Source: Actinomycetota bacterium (lineage in GTDB: Bacteria; Actinomycetota; CADDZG01; WHSQ01). Taken from it: a DNA stretch of 20,305 bases. Shown one piece after another: positions 1-6,092 of the stretch; positions within the stretch are counted from its first letter, which is position 1; every line of letters starts with the position of its first letter. Made by a program: the position numbers and the translations under genes. Where the stretch lies: NCBI GenBank assembly GCA_013695055.1, contig JACDBF010000436.1, positions 1-20,305 on the forward strand, in the 5' to 3' direction. The notes beneath the pieces were generated by a model that was not told the origin of the DNA, made no database searches, and worked only from the letters and a program-made list of their open reading frames with translations.

Positions 1-207
1 CTGCTCGGACTCGCTCGCCGGCCTGAGTCGACCGCTGGTCGATCTGCTGATTCATAAAGTTCTTCGACTCCTGGCCAGCCTGACCGGCCGCGTTCTTGGC
101 CATCCGACCGTGTCCTGACCCTTGTCGCTAATCTGCTCTGCGGTGCTAGATGAGCGCGAAGACTCCAGGCTCAAGTCACCGATGTCCGTCCTTGTTTCAT
201 CGTTCAA
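1..207 (-). pseudogene. Frameshifted, edge-truncated hydrophilic stress-type protein gene
   Basis: A leftward gene runs off the left edge. The best start is TTG at 207–205, preceded by AAGGGAG with an 8-nt spacer, giving a protein that begins MNDETRTDIGDLSLESS. This frame carries STAEQISDKGQDTVG to about position 103, then becomes meaningless and stops at 52–54. The frame beginning at ATG 103–101 continues naturally as MAKNAAGQAGQESKNFMNQQ, then IDQRSTQAGERVRA at the edge. The (Q)xDQRSTQAG(E)xV motif recalls small Gln/Ala-rich actinobacterial proteins of unknown function. I infer one gene with a single-base frameshift near 103, either real or a sequencing error. An alternative is that ATG 103 is a separate short gene, but it has no clear Shine-Dalgarno sequence. 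Confidence 0.45.
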
Positions 208-333
208 TAATCGGTCTCCCTTACAATTCCACCGGTTGGTAGAAAGCGAGTGCTCACTGCTTACTCCCTGCGCCATCCATCCCGACGTGGTTCCATCGCT
301 GCACAGACCACGACTTTCGCCCCTTACCACCTT

Positions 334-450
334 CTAATTGGCCAGGTTGATGATGATGTTTAGAAGCACGGTCAACGCGACCGAGGCCACCACCGATATG
401 AGAATCATCAACAAGCAACCTGATCCACCGCCCAACGGGCGAATGCGCAT
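334..450 (-). CDS. 38-residue single-pass membrane peptide
   Basis: This short leftward gene starts at ATG 450, with GGGGG about 5 nt upstream, and stops with TAG at 334–336. The peptide begins MRIRPLGGGSGC and continues as one uninterrupted hydrophobic segment of about 25 residues (LLMILISVVASVALTVLL and onward), ending NLAN. A basic N-terminus followed by one hydrophobic helix predicts an inner-membrane peptide with the N-terminus inside. The PLGGGSGCLLMIL pattern resembles short conserved actinobacterial membrane peptides of unknown role; this is recollection, not a search. An in-frame ATG at 462 would add four residues, but it directly follows a TAG and lacks its own ribosome site. No function can be assigned. 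Confidence 0.55.
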   Translation of the reverse strand: MRIRPLGGGSGCLLMILISVVASVALTVLLNIIINLAN

Positions 451-491
451 CTGTACCCCCATCTAGCGTGTCGGCTAAACGCTGCTAGAGA

Positions 492-794
492 TCACCCCAG
501 CCCGATTCTGAATCCCGAGGGCGAACCCCTCGAGGTCGCTCTTGCGTGCCCCGACTTGGCCGGGCCTCTGCTAAGCATGTAAGCAGAGGACAGAACAGTG
601 ACGAAGAACCAGCCGCGGTCGGGGTCGGCGCCCTCGACCACGAGAACGGCGATCAGCACGGTGCCAAGCCGCACGAAGAACTCGCTGGTCTTGGAGAAAG
701 ACTCCAGTCTCCTCCGGACTGATGCGTTCCACTCTTGCGCTTCTCGAGACCGTGTGGCGACCCCCTCCCCATAGACGACAAAAGGGACCGGCAA
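492..794 (-). CDS. Small membrane protein of unknown function
   Basis: This 100-residue leftward frame has a TTG start at 794 and an upstream CAGGGG that is only a modest ribosome site. Residues 1–38 are hydrophilic and Arg/Ser/Glu-rich. Residues about 41–54 (VRLGTVLIAVLVVE) and 61–75 (GWFFVTVLSSAYMLS) are hydrophobic and separated by a short charged turn, which fits a two-helix hairpin. The following SRGPAKSGHAR resembles the SRGLAKSG tail seen in small actinobacterial membrane proteins of unknown role. It lies in the decayed accessory segment but shows no stop or frameshift. The exact start is uncertain and no function is assigned. Confidence 0.5.
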   Translation of the reverse strand: MPVPFVVYGEGVATRSREAQEWNASVRRRLESFSKTSEFFVRLGTVLIAVLVVEGADPDRGWFFVTVLSSAYMLSRGPAKSGHARATSRGSPSGFRIGLG

Positions 795-930
795 TTACGC
801 CAGCCCCTGTTTGGACCGCCTATGCATAACACACGGCGCGGATCATAGACAGGTCGAGAGCCGCAGGTTGGCAGGAATTCGCGAACGAGCCTGCGTGGCC
901 CCGACCCTTCGCCACGACTCGTTCTTCCAG

Positions 931-1186
931 AGTTCATCGTGCGAAAGTTGTGGCTCGAAGCCGGCGGCTACGCCTTTCAAGTGTCACTCGAACAGGCACA
1001 CCGCGACCGCGTTCATGTCAACGACGGGGCCCGACCTCTCGAGGTGAAGACGAGCATGGGCACGAGCGGGCGGGACGAAGTTCATCCTAGCGGCGACTTC
1101 TTCCCGATCGCAAGAAGGAGCCGATCGCCGCTCTCGACCGTCAACGAAGTGCCGGACTCGAGCGCGAGCAGTGGACCAGATGGTAA
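931..1186 (+). pseudogene. Tyrosine integrase C-terminal relic (copy 1)
   Basis: No single frame is intact, but pieces in different frames line up with the C-terminal third of the integrase at 1985–2728. In order they are VRKLWLEAGGYAF; then FKCHSNRHTATAFM, matching KFHELRHTAVVFM with the box II His and Arg-His-Thr kept; then NDGARPLEVKTSMG, matching DDGADPLQVKRRMG; and finally LLPDRKKEPIAALDRQRSAG followed by LEREQWTRW and TAA at 1184–1186, matching PDREDELVAALDRRRRAG. At least three frameshifts are needed. The segment that should hold the nucleophilic Tyr is scrambled, so this is a dead relic. No N-terminal or core-binding part is visible upstream. It has the same orientation as copy 2, suggesting an older insertion at the same tRNA target. 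Confidence 0.75.
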
Positions 1187-1249
1187 CTGCCGTTCTCCAT
1201 ACCGATGTGGACCAAATGTGGACCAATGGAAGCTCAGTCGTGGACTAAT
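1171..1249 (+). repeat. Cluster of GTGGACCA direct repeats
   Basis: GTGGACCAGA lies at 1171–1180, GTGGACCAAA at 1207–1216, GTGGACCAAT at 1218–1227 and the variant GTGGACTAAT at 1240–1249. The last three are spaced 11 and 22 bp apart, so they lie on the same helical face. They sit at and just beyond the end of integrase relic 1. The motif also matches the encoded tRNA-Ala 3' end (GTGGACCAGA at 2732–2741). Phased direct repeats beside an integrase gene are typical of arm-type integrase binding sites or attachment-site relics; that reading is inference. Confidence 0.5.
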
Positions 1250-1353
1250 GCTCGTCGCCTTTCACGTCCATAGCGCAACCTGCACAGCCCGTAGGCCTGC
1301 GCAATACTATGGCTGTCCGAATATCGCCGGGAATCGGGGAATAGGAGACATCG

Positions 1354-1626
1354 GTGGCACACGCAACAGCGATCCACGTGAAAGGCGCCAAAGGAGACTG
1401 TCACAAACTGGACGAGGAGATCGCGAAGGGGCCGATGCCGCCAGACGGCCTCTTGATGCACCTCGTTCGCCCGACCCAAGAGGGCTTCGAGATCCTCGAT
1501 GTCTGGCGACAGGCTCGCGATGCAAACACGTTCCTGACGGAGAGGGTAGAACCTGCCCTGCAGAACCTCGGTTTACCCTTCAGCCGCCAAGCCGACAGCG
1601 AAGTGTGGAACATGGCCCGGCCGTGA
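1354..1626 (+). CDS. Small ABM-like (antibiotic monooxygenase fold) protein
   Basis: This 90-residue protein has a GTG start at 1354, preceded by AGGAGA (1343–1348) at a good spacing. It begins MAHATAIHVKGAKGDCHKLD, with MPPDGLLMHLVRPTQEGFEI at residues about 28–47, LDVWRQARDANTFLTERVEP at 48–67 and a C-terminal EVWNMARP. The pattern (short β-strand, helix, PPG-x-LxH, EGFxIxDVW, then a helix ending in PAL) is that of small single-domain ferredoxin-like proteins related to the antibiotic-biosynthesis monooxygenase/Dabb group. Many of these have no known substrate. It is the only gene in 1–2730 that looks fully intact with a clear ribosome site, between two integrase relics, so it could be cargo of the element. 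I infer the fold; the substrate is unknown. Confidence 0.65.
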   Translation: MAHATAIHVKGAKGDCHKLDEEIAKGPMPPDGLLMHLVRPTQEGFEILDVWRQARDANTFLTERVEPALQNLGLPFSRQADSEVWNMARP

Positions 1627-1984
1627 GCCCATACAACCAATGAAGGTGAGGCACCCGGCGCAGGTGGGATCAGCAGCGAGGAACAAGAAGGGACAACTCG
1701 CCTTCCCCACCTTCGCTTACCGGCCACGAGCTGCGAAAAGACCGAGGAAAACGTTTCGTGCCAATGGCATTAACGCCGGGCTTTACTTATGTCGCTGCGA
1801 TTCTCCGAGCTCCTTCCGAGTTCCGGACGTGACACAAGCCCTTCACCTCGACTCGCAGGGTCGTGAGGTTTTTTCCGAAACGCACTGAAGGGATCCGCCT
1901 CAAACCTCGCGGTGCCCAAATAGAGCATGCCGAGCATCTGGGGGTCGACTAAGTACGGAGCCTCGTTTCCTGCTGCACTGGTGC
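1627..1984. other. Gene-poor stretch without a supported feature
   Basis: Open frames exist here, including a rightward 82-codon frame at 1640–1888, but none has a convincing ribosome site, a recognisable motif or protein-like composition. Given the decayed integrase on either side, this is probably eroded element DNA. I see no repeat, hairpin or RNA gene in it. Confidence 0.4.
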
Positions 1985-2728
1985 GCTCGATGACCCCTGG
2001 CTAGAACAGGGGCCGCGGCATCGAGCTCCCCCGAGTCGAACACCGGGAGCATTGCTACTCGATGAGGCCGACGTAGAGACGCTTGCCCAGTCCCACGACC
2101 CCCGGTATTGAACGGCCGTCTACGTCGCTGCCTACCTGGGGCTCAGGTGGCAGGAGGTCGCAGGTCCAAACGAGCGCTCCTAGACATGCGCCCGGCCCGG
2201 CCTGCCACCATCAGAGTCGTAACCACCATCGAGCGCTCGGGTGGACGCTACCGGGCAGTCGACCACCGCAAGAGTGCCGCTCCCCGGCGCAGACTCAAGA
2301 CGCCGGAGTTCCTGCGGGAGATGTTGGCGCAGCATCTGAGCGAGTTCAAGTCCGAGGAGTGGACCTTCCCGGCCCCCGAGGGCGGGTTCCTCCGTTATGA
2401 CAACTCCTAAGCGACAGTGGCTCCCGGCCGTCGAACGAGCCGAACTTGTACCACTGAAATTCCATGAGCTGCGCCACACCGCGGTTGTTTTCATGATCGA
2501 CGACGGAGCCGATCCCCTTCAGGTGAAACGACGCATGGGTCACGAGGACGTCCGCACCACCTTCAACCTTTACGGCCATCTATCCCCGACCGCGAGGATG
2601 AGTTGGTCGCCGCCCTCGACCGTCGCCGGCGAGCCGGACTCGAACGCAGGGTGGACCAGGTGTGGACCAAAGCAAGCCCCGAGGTTATTGAGCTCGACAG
2701 CAAAAGAGCCTCTGACGAGGGCTTATAG
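1985..2728 (+). pseudogene. Tyrosine (phage-type) integrase, frameshifted (copy 2)
   Basis: A catalytic domain can be followed across several frames: DDPWLEQ; GIELPRVEHREH; LLDEADVETLAQSHDPRY; an in-frame TGA at 2109–2111; TAVYVAAYLGLRWQEVAG with the box I Arg codon at 2145–2147; KRALLDMRPARP onward through KTPEFLREMLAQHLSEF and FPAPEGGFLRYDN; RQWLPAVERAEL; FHELRHTAVV (box II His, Arg, His); MGHEDVRTTFNLYGHL with the nucleophile Tyr codon at 2571–2573; and PDREDELVAALDRRRRAG to TAG at 2726–2728. Frame changes fall near 2010, 2055, 2160, 2405 and 2583. The catalytic residues survive although the frame does not, so inactivation looks recent. The N-terminal arm- and core-binding domains are not recognisable upstream. 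The gene points at the tRNA 3' end and stops 4 bp before it, the normal place for an integrase using that tRNA as its attachment site. Confidence 0.85.
2651..2671 (+). repeat. Paired GTGGACCA repeats inside the integrase 3' end
   Basis: GTGGACCAGG (2651–2660) and GTGGACCAAA (2662–2671) are 11 bp apart within the last codons of integrase copy 2, where they encode VDQVWTK. The third nearby copy, at 2732–2741, is the tRNA-Ala 3' end itself. The same 11-bp spacing recurs at 1207 and 1218. Inference: integrase arm sites embedded in the coding sequence. Confidence 0.45.
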
Positions 2729-2732
2729 CCGG

Positions 2733-2805
2733 TGGACCAGAGGGGAATTGAACCCCTGACCTCACCCGTGCGAGGGGTGCGCTCTACCAACTGAGCTACT
2801 GGCCC
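2733..2805 (-). tRNA. tRNA-Ala (anticodon CGC)
   Basis: Read leftward, the 73 bases fold as a full cloverleaf: acceptor GGGCCAG with CTGGTCC, D-arm GCTC/GAGC with an AGTTGGTA loop, anticodon stem CACCC/GGGTG with loop CTCGCAC, five-base variable region AGGTC, and T-arm AGGGG/CCCCT around TTCAATT. The anticodon CGC reads GCG. The third acceptor pair is G·U, the established alanine identity element, which independently supports the call. The discriminator is A, and the full CCA is not encoded (the bases after A73 are CCG). The gene lies downstream of the translin-like gene on the same strand, with the decayed integrase abutting its 3' end. The tRNA itself is intact, so integration preserved it. 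Confidence 0.95.
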
Positions 2806-2838
2806 GGACCGCCCATCCTAAGCCCGAAGGCCCGGTCC

Positions 2839-3471
2839 TCAGCGAGCTTCGAGGCTCTGAGTGTGCTTCTCGAGTGCCGCCTTGAGAGCGCTCTGCGACA
2901 TCGACGTCGTGAAGTCGCCCCGGGTGCGCTCGAGGATGGAACGGGCGATGTCGGTGAGCCGGCGAAGGCCGAAGGTGATCCCGTCGGGATAGTCCATCGA
3001 CACGAGCAGGTAGTAGATGTCGTCCATGTCCCCGAGGAGCTCCTCGCAGCGTTCGAGCCGCCCCTGCCGCATGAGGTCCAGGACGTGACGGCGAAGCTCA
3101 CCTATGGCTTCGGCCAAGCCCTTCAAGAACGCCGAGGATGCAATCCCCAGCCCGTCCGGCGTGGGAAAGGCTCCGTTCGTGATGAGCGCGAAGGTTATGC
3201 GCGCTTCGGCGAGCTCCTTCTCGGCGTCGTGGACGAAACCCGCATGAAGCATGTCGGCGTGATCTACGAGCGCTTCGCGCGCCTCTCGGAGGTGGCCCTC
3301 GGCCTCCTCCAGCAACGACGTGGACACGTCAAGCTCGTGCCGGTGCAGCGCACGGATGGCGTTGCCGCAGGCCCGGACGCTGCTGCGACTGCCGGCCAGC
3401 GCTCGCTCGCGCCGAGCGGTCTTGGCGTCGAGCTCGGTATGTAGGCCGGCGGCGAGATCGCCTAGATCCAT
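2839..3471 (-). CDS. Translin/Trax-family protein
   Basis: This 210-residue all-helical protein starts at ATG 3471, with GAAGGAG close upstream (2-nt spacer). The translin-family layout is clear: SVRACGNAIRALHRHE near residue 31, then LLEEAEGHLREA, HDAEKELAEARITFALITNG at 81–100, FLKGLAEAIGELRRHVLDLM at 115–134, and a C-terminal RRLTDIARSILERTRGDFT at 170–188. Translin and Trax form ring-shaped nucleic-acid-binding oligomers (C3PO in eukaryotes), with Trax supplying Mg-dependent RNase acidic residues. By eye those positions are acidic here: E86, E89, E121 (Asp in Trax) and E125. A Trax-like RNase activity is therefore possible; substrate and partners are unknown. The gene begins 22 nt after the GlpR-like gene and is followed by tRNA-Ala, so the three are probably co-transcribed. 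Bacterial members are uncommon but known. Confidence 0.8.
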   Translation of the reverse strand: MDLGDLAAGLHTELDAKTARRERALAGSRSSVRACGNAIRALHRHELDVSTSLLEEAEGHLREAREALVDHADMLHAGFVHDAEKELAEARITFALITNGAFPTPDGLGIASSAFLKGLAEAIGELRRHVLDLMRQGRLERCEELLGDMDDIYYLLVSMDYPDGITFGLRRLTDIARSILERTRGDFTTSMSQSALKAALEKHTQSLEAR

Positions 3472-3493
3472 GGCTCCTTCAACCTCAGGCCCC

Positions 3494-3946
3494 CTACTCG
3501 GCAGCTTGTCGAAGCTCGTTCGCCGGAACGCTATCCGGATGTTGCAGTCGCGTGACCTTCCTTTGTTGTTCCTCGGAACGTCTCTTTGTCTCGATCAACA
3601 GCACGACATACAAAGCGAGGGAAGCATCGACCGCGAGATGAACTTCCCACATCGCACCGGCCCCGAGCAGAGCGGCGAATCCCGACGCGACCGCTGCGAG
3701 CAGCAAACCGATGAACAGACGCTTGCGAGCCTGACGGCTCCTTCGATACGAGACGCGCGCCAGACGCGCCGAGGATTCTGGGACGACGACCCATCGCCCT
3801 CGGGTCGACTTTGGGGCCATCAGCGCCATGCGGCGCGTGAACCGCTCGGCGGTCGACAGTGGAGACTTTCGGCCCGCCCTCAGCAATGCGGGTAGAAATA
3901 TGGTTATCCATGCGATGGCTAGGACGGCCAGAAATGCGCGGGTCAA
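3494..3946 (-). CDS. GlpR-like membrane protein (putative receptor for the Glp/MoeA-type protein)
   Basis: This 150-residue protein uses a TTG start at 3946, fixed by AGGGAGG at 3951–3957 with a 4-nt spacer. An N-terminal TM helix (about residues 4–22, AFLAVLAIAWITIFLPALL) is followed by a basic cytoplasmic region with STAERFTRRMALMAPKS and RGRWVVVPE. Two further TM helices occupy about 77–96 and 101–120, and the tail is highly charged (ETKRRSEEQQRKVTRLQ). This order, with the Ser/ERF-xR-RM motif after the first helix, matches the actinobacterial family described as the membrane receptor of the gephyrin-like Glp, normally encoded in the galU–glp–rimJ–glpR cluster. Here galU and the MoeA-type gene are about 6 kb to the right, and I see no rimJ. 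The family call is by recollection; a generic membrane protein remains possible. Confidence 0.5.
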   Translation of the reverse strand: MTRAFLAVLAIAWITIFLPALLRAGRKSPLSTAERFTRRMALMAPKSTRGRWVVVPESSARLARVSYRRSRQARKRLFIGLLLAAVASGFAALLGAGAMWEVHLAVDASLALYVVLLIETKRRSEEQQRKVTRLQHPDSVPANELRQAAE

Positions 3947-4059
3947 CGGCCCTCCCTATTGATGTCGTGTCTAATAGCGGCCATCGATCACGCTAAACCT
4001 GGCTCCATGAGATCGGCCGGATTTACTCAGATGGCGCCCCTCGTACGCAAGGAGAATGC
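3947..4059. promoter_or_regulatory. Divergent intergenic region between the GlpR-like gene and pepA
   Basis: This 113-bp gap separates two outward-reading genes and so must carry promoters or their upstream parts for both. On the leftward strand TATTAG (around 3971–3976) could be a –10 element, but no good –35 is visible at standard spacing. On the right side only the pepA ribosome site AAGGAGA is clear. Confidence 0.35.
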
Positions 4060-5547
4060 ATGCCCGCTCAAGTGATCTCCAGCTCTGAAGATGCAGTGCA
4101 CGTATCCTGCGATGCTCTCGTTATTGGAGCAGCGCGCGGCGACGACGGCCCCGAGATCCGGGGTGCGGACGGAATCGATGCGGCGCTCGACGGCCACCTA
4201 GCTCAACATCTGGCCGAAGCAGCCTTCAAGGCCAAGGTGGGCGATGTCACGATCGTGCCGACGCTCGGCCGCATCCCGGCCCGATGCGTTGCGGTGGTGG
4301 GACTCGGAGCGGAGCCGGATGCCACCTCGCTGCGGCGCGCCGCAGGGGCCGCTGCGCGCCGGCTTGGCGAGAGGGCCTCGATCGCGTCATGCCTTCATGA
4401 AGCGGCGCCATCCGATGACGCCGCCGGCGCGACGGCCGAGGGTTTTCTGCTGGGGGCGTACCGGTTCACGCTCTACAAGACCGAACCACATCCCTCGAAG
4501 ATCCAGCGGGTGCTGGTGCTTGGAGCGCCGCCTGCGAGCGCGCTCGAACGGGGGGCGACGCGCGCCGAGGCAACCATCCTGGCCCGTGATCTCACCAACG
4601 AGCCCGCCAGCACTCTATCGCCGCGCGAGCTCGCGCGGCGAGTCCGCGAGATGGCGGGCTCCCGTGGGCTCGAATGCACAATCTTGGAGGAGACCGAGCT
4701 TGAGGACAAAGGCTTCGGGGGCATCCTCGGAGTAGGAAAAGGCTCGAGCGAGCCCCCCCTGCTCATTCAGCTTCACTATTCGCCTCAAGACCCCGTCGGC
4801 AGGGTGATCCTTGTAGGCAAGGGAATCACTTTCGATTCGGGGGGGCTGTCCTTAAAACCGGCGGGCAGCATGGAGTCGATGAAGACCGACATGGCGGGTT
4901 CCGCCGCCGTAATCGGGGTGATGAGCGCGCTCGAGCGGCTCGGGATCAAGCTCGAGGTGTCGGCTTTGGTCGCCTCCGCCGAGAACATGCCGAGCAGCTC
5001 GGCGGTGCGGCCGGGCGACGTCCTCGTGCATTACGGAGGCAAGACAACCGAGGTCACGAACACCGATGCCGAGGGCCGCCTCGTGCTTGCCGACGCGCTG
5101 GCTTTTGGTTCTGAGCAGAAACCCGACGCCATCGTGGACGTCGCCACTCTGACGGGGGCGATCATGGTCGCTCTGGGGGCCAAGTCGACGGGAGTTTTCT
5201 CGAACGAGGACGCTCTAGCCGATGAGCTCATCTCGGCCGCACTTGCGGCGGGAGAGCGCGCCTGGCGCATGCCCCTATATCCCGAATACTTGAGCGATCT
5301 CGATTCCGAGGTCGCCGACCACAAGAACTCCGGAAGCCGGTGGGGAGGCGCTATTCTGGCGGCCCTCTTCTTGCAAGAGTTCGTGGGCAAGGGGATCCCA
5401 TGGGCCCATTTGGATATCGCGGGCCCGGCGCGTGCGGAAAGTGCTTACGAAGAAGTGCCTAAGGGCGGGACGGGCGTAGCGACTCGCACTCTTATATCCT
5501 GGTTGGAAGCGCGAGGAGAAAATTGGAGTGGAGACATCAAGCGATAG
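4060..5547 (+). CDS. pepA: Leucyl aminopeptidase (M17 family)
   Basis: This 495-residue cytosolic aminopeptidase removes N-terminal residues, preferring Leu and other hydrophobic ones, in peptide turnover. The start is ATG 4060 with AAGGAGA just upstream. The variable N-terminal domain covers residues 1–160 and the catalytic domain follows. All metal and catalytic residues are visible: K254 and D259 in VGKGITFDSGG, K266 in LSLKP, D277 in KTDMAGSAAV, and D336, E338 and R340 in the family signature NTDAEGRL. Each sits exactly 16 positions before its E. coli PepA counterpart (K270, D275, K282, D293, D352, E354, R356), so an active, full-length enzyme is expected. It heads a rightward run, and the next gene starts inside its 3' end. 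E. coli PepA also binds DNA; nothing here tests that. Confidence 0.97.
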   Translation: MPAQVISSSEDAVHVSCDALVIGAARGDDGPEIRGADGIDAALDGHLAQHLAEAAFKAKVGDVTIVPTLGRIPARCVAVVGLGAEPDATSLRRAAGAAARRLGERASIASCLHEAAPSDDAAGATAEGFLLGAYRFTLYKTEPHPSKIQRVLVLGAPPASALERGATRAEATILARDLTNEPASTLSPRELARRVREMAGSRGLECTILEETELEDKGFGGILGVGKGSSEPPLLIQLHYSPQDPVGRVILVGKGITFDSGGLSLKPAGSMESMKTDMAGSAAVIGVMSALERLGIKLEVSALVASAENMPSSSAVRPGDVLVHYGGKTTEVTNTDAEGRLVLADALAFGSEQKPDAIVDVATLTGAIMVALGAKSTGVFSNEDALADELISAALAAGERAWRMPLYPEYLSDLDSEVADHKNSGSRWGGAILAALFLQEFVGKGIPWAHLDIAGPARAESAYEEVPKGGTGVATRTLISWLEARGENWSGDIKR

Positions 5548-5872
5548 TAGAAACACCCCCACGGACAACGTAATCCGGTTGGATCCTCCCGCGTCCTTGG
5601 GCGCGCCGGAAGTGGAGGCCGGCACGCCGCCCGGGCGGGGTCACGGCCTCGCCATCTTGGGAATGGCTTTGTGTGCGGTGATCGCCATTGCGGCGCTGCT
5701 AACCTTCATTACAATTCGATGGCCCGAAGGAGCCGGACGCTACGTGCAAACGATATTCATCGCGGCCGGCGCAGGGTTCATGTTCAGTGCGAGCGCGGCC
5801 GTCTTCTTCGCCATGCGCGACTCATACGCGATCGGCGGCGGCGAGCGATCGAACGACCGCAGCGACGACTAG
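5528..5872 (+). CDS. Two-TM small membrane protein of unknown function
   Basis: This 114-residue protein starts at GTG 5528, overlapping the end of pepA by 20 bp. The ribosome site GAGGAG lies about 10 nt upstream inside pepA, so translational coupling is likely. Residues 1–37 are hydrophilic and probably disordered (TPTDNVIRLDPPASLGAPEV). TM helix 1 spans about 41–63 (LAILGMALCAVIAIAALLTF) and helix 2 about 76–98 (IFIAAGAGFMFSASAAVFFA). The tail is short and Asp/Arg-rich. The topology suggests both ends lie in the cytoplasm. I do not recognise the family. Confidence 0.75.
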   Translation: METSSDSRNTPTDNVIRLDPPASLGAPEVEAGTPPGRGHGLAILGMALCAVIAIAALLTFITIRWPEGAGRYVQTIFIAAGAGFMFSASAAVFFAMRDSYAIGGGERSNDRSDD

Positions 5873-5885
5873 AACAGCTACCTTC

Positions 5886-6089
5886 GTGGAGATCGAGGGC
5901 CATCCAACTCAGGACCTCATCGAGGAGCTGGAACGGCGCGGAGCGTTGAGAGTCGATGGGAGCAACGCCGGCCCCCAGCCCGATGCCCTGCGCTTCGTGC
6001 GCGAGCACGTCGGCGACGGCCCGGGCTTCTGGTTGTTCTTGCCCACCAAGACTTTCCTCACCGGCTTCGACGATCTCCCGCCGGCCTGA
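5886..6089 (+). CDS. 67-aa conserved-looking hypothetical protein
   Basis: The GTG at 5886 gives a compact acidic protein beginning VEIEGHPTQDLIEELERRGA, then VDGSNAGPQPDALRFVREHV and GPGFWLFLPTKTFLTGFDDL. The regular helix, the QPDALRFVREHVG segment and the Trp/Phe-rich FWLFLP stretch look like a real folded domain. In-frame sequence upstream of the GTG is low-complexity and only antisense-like, so I do not extend it. No clear Shine-Dalgarno sequence is visible. It starts 13 nt after the two-TM gene and ends 3 nt before the flavin reductase start, so it is probably operonic. Function unknown. Confidence 0.65.
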   Translation: MEIEGHPTQDLIEELERRGALRVDGSNAGPQPDALRFVREHVGDGPGFWLFLPTKTFLTGFDDLPPA

Positions 6090-6092
6090 CCA

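Noticed and set aside
939..1643. A 234-codon open frame on the plus strand
   Set aside because: Only its first part resembles protein, and that part is an integrase fragment. The rest is an out-of-frame shadow of the ABM-like gene and low-complexity Arg/Pro/Gly sequence.
1640..1888. 82-codon plus-strand frame after the ABM-like gene
   Set aside because: No recognisable motif, no supporting ribosome site and non-protein-like composition.
1..2732. Second copy of the tRNA-Ala 3' segment as a distal attachment site
   Set aside because: Only the short GTGGACCAGA match at 1171 was found. A longer duplicate of the tRNA end is not visible in the window, so the other boundary probably lies further left.
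2863..3444. 193-codon plus-strand frame opposite the translin-like gene
   Set aside because: Antisense shadow of a gene with clear family motifs.
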